From Gammaproteobacteria bacterium (GTDB lineage Bacteria; Pseudomonadota; Gammaproteobacteria; Arenicellales; JAHEKD01), in NCBI GenBank assembly GCA_024638545.1, contig JAHEKD010000089.1, positions 1-6,818 of the forward strand: 6,818 nucleotides of DNA. The letters are read 5' to 3'. Position 1 is the first letter of the stretch, and every line of letters begins with the position of its first letter. Below the pieces are notes generated by a model. It had not been told where the DNA came from, did no database searches, and was given only the letters and a program-made list of their open reading frames with translations. Shown here in pieces: positions 1 to 5,407 of this stretch. Both the position numbers and the translations under genes were made by a program.

Positions 1-74
1 ATATTTCTATGAATACATTAACGCAAGAAGTATAGCATCATGCTGATTAACAATTCATGACTCAAATTCGCCGG

Positions 75-171
75 TTTTACCCGCATTTCTCACCGGACTT
101 CGTAGCGAGACGGTTAAAGGGCGTGGCAAGGGACCGTCGCAGTAGTAGGGTGGTGAGAAATGCGGGTAAAA
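75..171. repeat. Palindromic MITE/REP-like element with 20-bp inverted arms
   Basis: Two perfectly complementary 20-base arms (75-94, beginning TTTTACCCGC, and 152-171, ending GCGGGTAAAA) flank 57 bases. A second, inner stem is visible: GCGA-GA-CGGT at 105-114 can pair with ACCGTCGC at 133-140, leaving a two-base bulge. The whole segment could therefore fold into one long hairpin as DNA or RNA. An exact 20-bp inverted repeat with a nested stem is very unlikely by chance and fits a small non-autonomous transposable element or REP-type palindrome. I see no target-site duplication at the arm ends, so the true boundaries are uncertain, and I cannot assign a family. It lies about 105 bp upstream of the Spy-like gene and just before that gene's likely promoter. 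An open reading frame running through it (57-281) is probably an accident of the repeat. Confidence 0.8.
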
Positions 172-219
172 GGCTTGCATCGAGAGATTTGCAATTTCTT
201 TACATTGCTCTTACACACG

Positions 220-248
220 TTGACAAGCGGAAATGGCATAATTTTGAT
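220..248 (+). promoter_or_regulatory. Candidate sigma-70 promoter of the Spy-like gene
   Basis: A perfect -35 hexamer TTGACA (220-225) is followed after 17 bases by TTTGAT (243-248), which matches four of six -10 consensus positions. Transcription would start near 255, about 20-25 bases before the ATG at 278. The spacing and the exact -35 support the call, but the -10 is weak, so an activator may help. TAATTT at 239-244 looks more like a -10 but its 13-base spacing is too short. No CpxR box (two GTAAA half-sites five bases apart) is seen. Confidence 0.5.
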
Positions 249-277
249 CCATTGATAACAACCTTGGAATTTAATCT

Positions 278-790
278 ATGAGACTGAATAAAACCACTGC
301 CGTGATCATCATTGCGGGCTCAATTGGAATCGCTGCACTGACTTCACCTCTGTTTGCCCATAGCGGCAAATTTTACAAACACCGGCAGCATGGACAGGGG
401 CATCTTTCAATGATGAGTGAACATGGATCAATGATGAATAACCCGGAAAAAATGATAAAAATGATGAGCCATGAACTTGATTTATCGGACGAACAGCGAA
501 ATCAGGCGACTGCAAAGCTGGACGAATACCGGCCCCGGATGAAACAGGCGCATCAGGCTCTCAGGGAGGGCATGAAACTTCTACATGAAATTGATTCCGG
601 CGCTGATAATTTTGAATCAAATTTGACAGATCTCGCTGACGAACAGGGCAGGCGCGTGGCTGAGATGATCAAACTGCACACAAAAATGCATGTTGAATTC
701 GAACAATTACTCACCACAGAACAAAAGGTAAAACTAAAAGATTCCAGGCAAAATCGTGGCTGGCACTGTGAGCACTGGCAGGCGCATTAA
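278..790 (+). CDS. Periplasmic Spy/CpxP-family LTxxQ protein, Met/His-rich
   Basis: This 170-residue protein has a signal peptide (charged MRLNK, hydrophobic core about 8-22, probable cleavage after LFA at 27), so it should be periplasmic. Two LTxxQ-type motifs are visible, LSDEQ at 69-73 and LTTEQ at 145-149, with a charged helical stretch between them. This is the layout of the Spy/CpxP/CnrX superfamily of envelope-stress chaperones and metal sensors. The mature N-terminus (28-65) is rich in His and Met (for example MMSEHGSMMNN), and the C-terminus carries HCEHWQAH with the only cysteine (164). Metal binding, perhaps copper, is an inference from this composition. The ATG at 278 has only a weak GGA upstream but gives a clean signal peptide. 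The gene stands alone, with its own promoter candidate and terminator. No two-component or efflux gene is visible beside it, so its inducer cannot be inferred. Family assignment is firm; exact function is not. Confidence 0.85.
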   Translation: MRLNKTTAVIIIAGSIGIAALTSPLFAHSGKFYKHRQHGQGHLSMMSEHGSMMNNPEKMIKMMSHELDLSDEQRNQATAKLDEYRPRMKQAHQALREGMKLLHEIDSGADNFESNLTDLADEQGRRVAEMIKLHTKMHVEFEQLLTTEQKVKLKDSRQNRGWHCEHWQAH

Positions 791-800
791 TAGCCATTTA

Positions 801-872
801 AGGGAGAGTTCAGTTTGCCTGACCGATAAAGTATTTTGCAAGGCGAAACGTCTCGCAGTTGAACTCTCTCCT
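801..872 (+). other. Structured 3' untranslated segment after the Spy-like gene
   Basis: A nine-base perfect stem, GAGAGTTCA (804-812) with TGAACTCTC (860-868), extends by AGG/CCT (801-803 with 870-872) past a single bulged T at 869. Inside it, GTTTGCCT (813-820) pairs with AGGCGAAAC (841-849) with one bulged G. That leaves a 20-base loop (821-840) and a ten-base unpaired strand, GTCTCGCAGT (850-859). The segment begins just past the stop codon and ends about 20 bases before an intrinsic terminator. It could be a 3'-UTR-derived small RNA, a stabilising structure, or a decayed repeat. I do not recognise it as a known riboswitch or RNA family. Confidence 0.5.
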
Positions 873-890
873 ACTTAAGAAGCGACACTT

Positions 891-920
891 AGGCAAGCCC
901 CCAGGGCTTGCCTATTTTTT
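891..920 (+). terminator. Intrinsic terminator of the Spy-like gene
   Basis: AGGCAAGCCC (891-900) and GGGCTTGCCT (904-913) form a perfect ten-base, GC-rich stem with the three-base loop CCA. It is followed by A and six Ts (915-920). This is a textbook Rho-independent terminator for plus-strand transcription, ending the Spy-like transcript about 130 bases after its stop codon. Confidence 0.93.
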
Positions 921-1041
921 ATGAAGAACGCACTTAAGATAAGCTCTTCAGGACTGTATCAGGGCCTGATATTATGCCTCAAATGATGTTCAGAAGAACA
1001 AAACGCTACAGCCACATTCCTCACACCGTTATGATGAGGTA

Positions 1042-1082
1042 TAAAAATAGAGAAACCCAGCTAAAAAACAGCTGCTGGTTTC
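1042..1082 (-). terminator. Intrinsic terminator of the RRM protein gene
   Basis: Read on the minus strand, GAAACC-AG-CAGCT pairs with AGCTG-GGTTTC (hairpin 1052-1082) around a T-rich loop, giving an 11-bp stem with a two-base AG bulge. A T-rich tract CTATTTTTAT (1050-1041) follows. It begins 11 bases after the RRM stop codon. The plus-strand side is also followed by a T-rich stretch, so the hairpin may work in both directions between the convergent genes. Nothing else is recognised between 921 and 1041. Confidence 0.75.
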
Positions 1083-1093
1083 TATTTAAGTTT

Positions 1094-1366
1094 TTATCTC
1101 TCCCGTCTCGAACGATCTGTATTTTCTTTTGGGCGTGCTTGATTAACCTTAATATTTCTACCCTGTAAATCGCTGTCATTCAGCGATTCAATAGCCTGCT
1201 CTGCATTGCTGTTATCATTCATCTGAACGAATCCAAATCCCTTGGATTTTCCTGAATATTTATCGCTAATCACTTTTGCATCTGCAACTTCACCAAATTT
1301 ACTGAACAAGTCGCGAAGATCTTCACCCGTAACACTGTAGGGCAGGTTGCCCACATAGATATCCAT
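1094..1366 (-). CDS. Small single-RRM RNA-binding protein
   Basis: This 90-residue protein is essentially one RNA-recognition motif. The RNP2 strand IYVGNL is at residues 3-8 and the RNP1 strand KGFGFVQM at 42-49. Helix DLRDLFSKFGEV and strand DAKVISD lie between them, and the second helix NAEQAIESLND follows RNP1. A short basic, Arg-rich tail (about 79-90, ending DRSRRER) closes the protein. The first two aromatic RNA-stacking positions of RNP1 are present, while the last, often F or Y, is Met. Proteins of this size are widespread in bacteria, and in cyanobacteria they are often cold-induced; their RNA targets are mostly unknown. I chose the ATG at 1366 over an in-frame ATG nine codons upstream because RRM homologues begin close to RNP2 and because GAGAGAG sits seven bases before it. 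The gene is monocistronic with its own terminator. Confidence 0.92.
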   Translation of the reverse strand: MDIYVGNLPYSVTGEDLRDLFSKFGEVADAKVISDKYSGKSKGFGFVQMNDNSNAEQAIESLNDSDLQGRNIKVNQARPKENTDRSRRER

Positions 1367-1447
1367 CAATAGCTCTCTCAATATAATTTGCACGTTGTAT
1401 TACTTGTACTATTGATTGACCAACGTGAAAAAAAACAGTCAATAGTA
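1365..1447 (-). promoter_or_regulatory. Possible mutually exclusive pairing in the RRM gene leader
   Basis: In mRNA sense the leader contains TACTATTGA (1447-1439), CACGTTG (1427-1421), ATCAATAGTA (1416-1407), CAACGTG (1397-1391) and CTATTGAT (1372-1365). The last of these includes the first two bases of the ATG. The middle segment 1416-1407 can pair either with the upstream one (nine bases) or with the start-codon segment (eight bases), but not both. The CACGTTG/CAACGTG pair interleaves with the upstream pairing, as in an H-type pseudoknot. The complementarity is seen directly; a regulatory role, such as temperature-sensitive translation, is an inference. The stems are AU-rich and the region is AT-rich, so chance is possible. 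Confidence 0.35.
1373..1379 (-). promoter_or_regulatory. Shine-Dalgarno site fixing the RRM protein start
   Basis: On the minus strand GAGAGAG lies six bases before the ATG at 1366. It supports the short start that places RNP2 at the N-terminus. It directly adjoins the complementary segment discussed for the leader, so pairing there could affect ribosome access. Confidence 0.65.
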
Positions 1448-1473
1448 ATTAACATCATGCCGTTTAAATCTCA

Positions 1474-1503
1474 ATTAAACACTATTTTAGGCTTTCTGTA
1501 CAA
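1474..1503 (-). promoter_or_regulatory. Weak candidate promoter for the RRM protein gene
   Basis: On the minus strand TTTAAT (1479-1474) matches five of six -10 positions, and 18 bases upstream is TTGTAC (1503-1498), a poor -35. Transcription from here would start near 1467 and give a leader of about 100 bases containing every complementary segment described for this gene. A downstream alternative, with TTGAGA at 1474-1469, has no good -10. Confidence 0.25.
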
Positions 1504-1572
1504 TTTCATGCTTGTTTTTTTATTCGTTTTTTCTTTTCGCACTCTATTTTAGGTAAAGTTTTTTTAACACAA

Positions 1573-2223
1573 TCAATCACTAAAATTGAGCCTTGATTCA
1601 ACCAGACAGTTAAATTCTTTGGCAAAGTCGACAGAAACCCTGGCATGCACTGCACCCTGCCTGTCGAGAAAACGCTGTTCCGGGGCGATGGAAAATACGC
1701 CTTCATGCCAGATATTTGGATGAATGTAAACGCCCTGACTGCCATCACACCAGAAACTGACAAAATCCTCCGGACGAACATCATCACCCGGTCTTGCCAG
1801 TGGAATGATAAACGGCTTTTTATCCAGCGGAAAAAACAGCTGTCCGCCATCAGGATGATAATTGGCATGCCAAAGCATCAGGCGCTCCGGAGAACGCTGA
1901 TGATGCTCATCTGCCCTGGCTGGATCTGTCGAATATCCCAGAATATAGTGACCGTCAACGGCTGTATTTTTGCCGTACAGAATATCACCTCTCCAGTAAC
2001 TAATGAACGTGCCTTCCCGCACCCCGCCTCCGTCACCCGTATCATCATCAACGTCTCGCCAGCCAGCAGCCGGCCAGCGCACTATTTCAATCTCAAACTG
2101 GTCGGGATCATCAACCAAACAACCATAACCCTTGAGCGTCTGCGAAGTTGCCTTTATGAGCGGTATCTGAACGGTACTCAGATTGCCTGGTATATCGGGA
2201 TTCAAATAATCAGGTGCATTCAT
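1573..2223 (-). CDS. Ureidoglycolate lyase (AllA)-like protein
   Basis: This 216-residue soluble protein has no signal peptide or membrane segment. The pattern LWHANYHPDGGQLFFPL (117-133), then PFIIPLARPGDDVRPED, then GVYIHPNIWHEGVF (164-177) follows the beta-barrel (cupin-like) layout of the ureidoglycolate lyase family. In those enzymes the substrate is ureidoglycolate, cleaved to glyoxylate and urea at the end of purine/allantoin breakdown. Conserved His and Trp residues in these stretches are the likely active-site or structural positions. It is longer than classical AllA (about 160 residues), with an extra N-terminal part and an acidic, Gly-rich loop (DVDDDTGDGGG, about 57-67). No allantoin-pathway gene is nearby, so the true substrate may differ. 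A good Shine-Dalgarno, GAGGT (2234-2230), lies six bases before the ATG. The gene overlaps the end of the DUF1801 gene by 14 bases, implying co-transcription and coupled translation. No clear terminator follows it. Confidence 0.65.
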   Translation of the reverse strand: MNAPDYLNPDIPGNLSTVQIPLIKATSQTLKGYGCLVDDPDQFEIEIVRWPAAGWRDVDDDTGDGGGVREGTFISYWRGDILYGKNTAVDGHYILGYSTDPARADEHHQRSPERLMLWHANYHPDGGQLFFPLDKKPFIIPLARPGDDVRPEDFVSFWCDGSQGVYIHPNIWHEGVFSIAPEQRFLDRQGAVHARVSVDFAKEFNCLVESRLNFSD

Positions 2224-2632
2224 ACATAGACCTCATATCAGCCACGGATTTTTCAATAAGTTCCTGTAACCGCTTTTGATCAACTTCGTCCAAAGATTTA
2301 ATATACAAACATGATACGCCTAGCTTATATTTGCCGAGATTTTTCATAATGGTCGTATACTTGGAAAAGCCGGGCATGATATAAATTGTAAGATTTCGTT
2401 TTCTGGATGCAAAACCGGTTATAAACCAGCTACCCTCTCTGCCGCTTTTGTACTTGTAGTTATATTTGCCGTATCCGACAATACTTGATCCCCACATTTT
2501 TGGCTGTTTACCGGTAATGGCCTTCATCATGGCCATCACTGCAATACAATCTTTACGTCGTTTGTAATCGTCGATTGACTTGATATAAGCCTTTGGGCTG
2601 CTGCGAGTCGGTTTGGTTTTTAGATCTGCCAT
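2210..2632 (-). CDS. DUF1801 domain protein
   Basis: This 140-residue cytosolic protein has the hallmark DUF1801 stretches: MWGSSIVGYGKYNYKY (46-61), then REGSWFITGF, a LTIYIMPGF strand (81-89), and KYKLGVSCLYIKSLDEVD (101-118), followed by a helical C-terminus. The family shares its fold with the YdhG/Fra-like proteins, some of which have been proposed to act in iron handling, but the biochemical role of DUF1801 is not established. Its full length is typical. The ATG at 2632 begins with MADLKTKPT, as in many relatives, although I see no strong Shine-Dalgarno and no clear promoter upstream. It is the first gene of a two-gene unit with the AllA-like gene, which it overlaps by 14 bases. A link to the neighbouring SUF operon through iron is speculative. 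Confidence 0.88.
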   Translation of the reverse strand: MADLKTKPTRSSPKAYIKSIDDYKRRKDCIAVMAMMKAITGKQPKMWGSSIVGYGKYNYKYKSGREGSWFITGFASRKRNLTIYIMPGFSKYTTIMKNLGKYKLGVSCLYIKSLDEVDQKRLQELIEKSVADMRSMYECT

Positions 2633-2963
2633 GGTTGTCGGATAAGAATGTTTTCAAATTTACACCTTCCCAATTTTACGCCTAAAATTGACTTTCAATC
2701 TCATTTTTCAACAAAAAGTGTGTATCTGTAGCCCATAGCCATTGGATTATTGCAGAGTTTTGTACCCGAACGCTTATGGCAACTTATCATTACATGCACA
2801 AAATTATATAAGTGGCGATGCTCACGCGTTCATTAGAATTGAATTACAGGATTTTTTATCAATCCCCGGTCATGCTGTTACTAACGCAACTTGATTCCAT
2901 AGATCGCATTTCAATATCAAGGTCATGTCACTGTCATGCCAGATGATTGACAATCCTGCAGTC
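2633..2963. other. Gene-free stretch between the SUF operon and the DUF1801 gene
   Basis: About 330 AT-rich bases hold no convincing coding region. I found no hairpin with a following T-run that would end the SUF transcript. The best inverted repeat is GGATT/AATCC around 2849-2865, only five base pairs with an AT-rich loop and no good T-tract on the minus strand. Several A/T-rich promoter-like hexamers precede the DUF1801 gene, but none has proper spacing (for example TTGAAA and TAAAAT only 14 bases apart). The SUF transcript may end by Rho or run on into the DUF1801 gene. Confidence 0.5.
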
Positions 2964-3284
2964 TTAATCCCAGCGCTTATCCCTGGCCTGGATGGAATGT
3001 CCTTTAACCCTGACAGGGAAAGACTCGATATCTTCATAGGCGGGGGGTGCAAGAACTTCACCTGTTTTTATGCAAAATCGAGCCCCATGGCGCGGACACA
3101 TGATTTCTTCACCGAGTACAATGCCGCAGGAAATCTCACTGCCATCATGGGTGCAGACATCCTCGATGGCATAGTACTCACCATCAAGGTTAAACAGCGC
3201 TACCTGTGTACCATCGACATCAACTGATTTGCAGGTGCCTGTTTCAATTTCACCGACTTTGGCGACTTCTTCCCAATCTGACAT
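2964..3284 (-). CDS. Rieske [2Fe-2S] ferredoxin of the SUF operon
   Basis: This 106-residue protein is a complete small Rieske domain. The cluster ligands are visible: Cys44-Thr-His46 (VCTHDG) and Cys63-Pro-Arg-His66 (CPRHGARF), separated by 16 residues. They are followed by the usual FCIKTGEV strand and PPAYEDIESFPVRV. The order matches ferredoxins of ring-hydroxylating and non-heme iron oxygenases, but no oxygenase gene is nearby. Two further cysteines (53 and 71) are present. The start at 3284 (MSDWEEVAKV) is preferred over an in-frame ATG eight codons upstream because GAGGA (3296-3292) sits seven bases before it. It follows sufT by ten bases and is the last gene of the operon. It is cytosolic, with no signal peptide. 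It probably supplies electrons for a cluster-related step, or is a client of the pathway; which one cannot be told from sequence. Confidence 0.93.
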   Translation of the reverse strand: MSDWEEVAKVGEIETGTCKSVDVDGTQVALFNLDGEYYAIEDVCTHDGSEISCGIVLGEEIMCPRHGARFCIKTGEVLAPPAYEDIESFPVRVKGHSIQARDKRWD

Positions 3285-3291
3285 CCGGTTG

Positions 3292-3296
3292 TCCTC
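3292..3296 (-). promoter_or_regulatory. Shine-Dalgarno site fixing the Rieske protein start
   Basis: GAGGA on the minus strand overlaps the sufT stop codon (TGA, 3297-3295) and lies seven bases before the ATG at 3284. This supports the shorter Rieske start and suggests that ribosomes finishing sufT can reinitiate here. Confidence 0.75.
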
Positions 3297-3714
3297 AGAG
3301 CAATCCAAGCTGCAGCTTGGCAGACTCCGTCAGCAGATCCTGTGTCCAGGGTGGATCCCATACGAGATTAACCTGTGCATCCTCAACACCATCTATACTG
3401 CGCACAACCGCTTCGACCATGGACGGAAATGTCTGTGCTACCGGACATCCGGGCGTTGTTAGCGTCATCTCGATATGCGCCACTTTTTCATCATCAATAT
3501 CCACGTTATAAACCAGGCCAAGATCATAAATGTTAACTGGAATCTCGGGGTCATAAACATTTTTCAACGCGGCAATAATGCGTTCCTGCAATGTACCCTC
3601 TACCAGCTTTGCGGCCTCGCTTGCCGTTTCAATTTGATCACGCATCTGCTCTTCAAGTTGCGACTGATAGTCCATGTACATACCTGGGAAAGCGTTTTCG
3701 TTTTCAGTATTCAT
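3295..3714 (-). CDS. sufT: SufT, DUF59/MIP18-family Fe-S assembly protein
   Basis: This 139-residue protein has a variable, Gln/Glu-rich N-terminal helix (about 12-40) followed by one DUF59 (MIP18) domain. The family signature DPEIPVNIYDLGLVYNVDI is at 55-73. The conserved reactive cysteine lies in TLTTPGCP (Cys90), and the motif VNLVWDPPWTQDLL (115-128) closes the domain. SufT proteins act in maturation of iron-sulfur proteins, probably at the cluster transfer or repair stage; in Staphylococcus aureus SufT is an auxiliary factor that matters under high Fe-S demand. PaaD, in phenylacetate breakdown, shares the domain, but the operon position argues for SufT. Its ATG overlaps the stop codon of the SufU gene (ATGA, 3714-3711), which implies translational coupling. 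Confidence 0.93.
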   Translation of the reverse strand: MNTENENAFPGMYMDYQSQLEEQMRDQIETASEAAKLVEGTLQERIIAALKNVYDPEIPVNIYDLGLVYNVDIDDEKVAHIEMTLTTPGCPVAQTFPSMVEAVVRSIDGVEDAQVNLVWDPPWTQDLLTESAKLQLGLL

Positions 3715-4154
3715 TCTGTCGTTACCGGTTCATCTTGTTGATTAATCGCCGCATTGGTAGTGTGCCATGGCAGCGTCGCACATTTCACGCGTGTTGGATA
3801 ATCCTTTACGCCCGTTAATACTTGCAGTTTACCTATCTCAACATCGCAATCACCACCCGTAACGACGGTGTGAAAATTGTCAAATATCTCCTGTGCCTGC
3901 TGCACTGTTTTACCGATAAGCTCCTCTGTCATAATGGATGCTGACGCTGTCGATATCGCGCAACCCTGGCCTTCAAAGGTGACTTTTTCTATAATGCCCT
4001 GGTCATTCACCAGCATATATACGGTCAGCTGGTCCCCACATAGTGGATTGAATCCCTCTGCTTTTCGATTGGCGTTTTCCAGAACACCGTAGTTTCGGGG
4101 ATTTCGATTATGGTCAAAAATGACTTCCTGATAAAGTTCCCGCAGATCACTCAT
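3711..4154 (-). CDS. sufU: SufU-type sulfur acceptor / Fe-S scaffold protein
   Basis: This 147-residue protein of the IscU/NifU-N superfamily shows the three conserved cysteines and aspartate: Cys39 and Asp41 in NPLCGD, Cys65 in GQGCAIS, and Cys125 in RVKCATLPW. The insertion between the second and third cysteines (about 95-122, containing VTGGDCDVEIGKL) is typical of SufU rather than IscU. The IscU LPPVK motif that binds HscA is absent. In Gram-positive bacteria SufU is a zinc-dependent acceptor that takes persulfide sulfur from SufS and passes it to SufBCD. The position directly after sufS supports that role here, replacing SufE. An extra Cys103 is present. The short acidic tail (QQDEPVTTE) overlaps the next gene. 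The ATG overlaps the sufS stop (ATGA, 4154-4151), and the upstream Shine-Dalgarno is weak, suggesting coupled translation. Confidence 0.93.
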   Translation of the reverse strand: MSDLRELYQEVIFDHNRNPRNYGVLENANRKAEGFNPLCGDQLTVYMLVNDQGIIEKVTFEGQGCAISTASASIMTEELIGKTVQQAQEIFDNFHTVVTGGDCDVEIGKLQVLTGVKDYPTRVKCATLPWHTTNAAINQQDEPVTTE

Positions 4155-5404
4155 TCGAACATCTCTATGGCTTTTTTAATTCCGGCAATCAACGCATCAA
4201 CTTCCTCAATGGTGTTATACATGGCAAATGAAGCCCTGGCTGTAGCCGGCACGTTAAAACGCTTCATTAAAGGCTGTGCACAGTGGTGTCCGGTTCGAAC
4301 GGCTACGCCCTCGTTGTCTAGTATGGTGCCCAGATCGTGAGGATGAATCCCTTCTATGACGAACGACAGCACGCTGGCCTTGTTTTTAGCCGTGCCGATA
4401 ATTTTCAGCTTTTTGATTTCACTGGCCCTGGCGGTTGCATAATCCAGCAACTCATGCTCATGACGGGCAATATTTTCAATCCCTATCTCATTCATGTAAT
4501 CAATTGCTGCAGCCAGTCCGATTGCCCCGGCTATGTCCGGGGTCCCGGCCTCGAATTTAGCCGGCAACTCCGCATAGGTGGACTTTTCTAGGGAAACTAG
4601 TTTAATCATCTCTCCTCCTCCCTGATAGGGGGGCATCGCCTCCAGTAGTGCCTGCTTGCCATAAACAACACCGATGCCGGTCGGTCCAAACATTTTATGG
4701 CCGGTGATCACATAAAAATCGCAATCGATCGCCTGCACATCTATGGCCAGGTGCGGTGCGGCCTGCGACCCGTCGATAACGGTTGTTACACCTGCATCGT
4801 GCGCAAGTTTGACCATTTCCTTAACAGGGTTGATGGTACCCAGTGCATTGGAAACATGATTAAACGCTGCAATTTTTGTGTTTTCGGTTAACATCATCTT
4901 GTACTGCTGCATGTCCAGTTCACCGGCATCATTAACATCAACAGATTTTAATGTCGCACCGGTTTGCTCGCAGATTAGTTGCCATGGAACAATATTTGAA
5001 TGATGCTCCAGTACGGTGATCAGGACTTCATCAGCCGGCTTTAAAACCATACGCCCGTAACTTGCAGCGATCAGGTTCAATCCTTCAGTTGCACTTCGAA
5101 CAAAAATAATCTCTTTTTCACTGGCTGCATTAAGGAATGCTCTCACCTTGCCACGAGCAGCTTCAAACGAATCCGTTGCACGCTGGGACAGGCTATGAAC
5201 GCCTCGATGCACATTGGCATGGTCGTGTGAGTAGTAATCCTGCATCGCTTGCTGGACCTGTACGGGCTTTTGCGAACTGGCGGCATTATCAAGATATACG
5301 AGCGGCTTACCGTGGATCTGTTGGTCAAGAATCGGGAAATCACTGCGAATCGCCAGAACATCGAAGTCTGAAGGATTCACAACACTTTGAACAGCTTTAT
5401 TCAT
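4151..5404 (-). CDS. sufS: Cysteine desulfurase SufS
   Basis: This 417-residue PLP-dependent class V aminotransferase-fold enzyme removes sulfur from L-cysteine, producing alanine and an enzyme persulfide for Fe-S assembly. The PLP-stacking His134 is in VLEHHSN. The cofactor lysine is Lys237 in ITGHKMFGPTG, and the persulfide-forming Cys375 is in VRTGHHCAQPLM. The spacing Lys-to-Cys (138 residues) and His-to-Lys (103) equals that of E. coli SufS. The N-terminal YLDNAASSQKP and HANVHRGVHSLSQRAT motifs are present. The RTGHHCAQP active-site segment is of the group II (SufS) type, without the longer flexible loop of IscS. The length is normal. The ATG is three bases past the sufD stop, with GGAG upstream lying inside sufD. 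The adjacent sufU supplies its likely sulfur acceptor; no sufE is seen. Confidence 0.97.
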   Translation of the reverse strand: MNKAVQSVVNPSDFDVLAIRSDFPILDQQIHGKPLVYLDNAASSQKPVQVQQAMQDYYSHDHANVHRGVHSLSQRATDSFEAARGKVRAFLNAASEKEIIFVRSATEGLNLIAASYGRMVLKPADEVLITVLEHHSNIVPWQLICEQTGATLKSVDVNDAGELDMQQYKMMLTENTKIAAFNHVSNALGTINPVKEMVKLAHDAGVTTVIDGSQAAPHLAIDVQAIDCDFYVITGHKMFGPTGIGVVYGKQALLEAMPPYQGGGEMIKLVSLEKSTYAELPAKFEAGTPDIAGAIGLAAAIDYMNEIGIENIARHEHELLDYATARASEIKKLKIIGTAKNKASVLSFVIEGIHPHDLGTILDNEGVAVRTGHHCAQPLMKRFNVPATARASFAMYNTIEEVDALIAGIKKAIEMFE

Positions 5405-5407
5405 TGC

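Noticed and set aside
34..44. Short palindrome AGCAT-C-ATGCT at the left edge
   Set aside because: The arms are five bases with a one-base centre, cannot form a stable hairpin and have no T-run; nothing else in 1-56 supports a feature.
191..208. Small inverted repeat GCAAT-N8-ATTGC upstream of the Spy-like promoter
   Set aside because: Five-base arms in AT-rich DNA are expected by chance and match no operator I recognise.
57..281. Plus-strand open reading frame of 74 codons across the palindrome
   Set aside because: It reads through both arms of the inverted repeat, has a basic, low-complexity product with no recognisable domain, no Shine-Dalgarno, and ends inside the start of the Spy-like gene. 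It is best explained as a by-product of the repeat.
974..1168. Plus-strand open reading frame between the convergent genes
   Set aside because: It crosses the RRM terminator hairpin and the end of the RRM gene on the opposite strand, lacks a ribosome site and shows no family resemblance.
1482..1553. Direct repeat CTATTTTAGG at 1482-1491 and 1544-1553
   Set aside because: Ten bases in a very AT-rich region, with no further copies or regular spacing, is compatible with chance.
2849..2865. Possible terminator after the SUF operon (GGATT/AATCC)
   Set aside because: Only five base pairs, an AT-rich loop and no following T-tract on the minus strand, about 100 bases past the Rieske stop codon.
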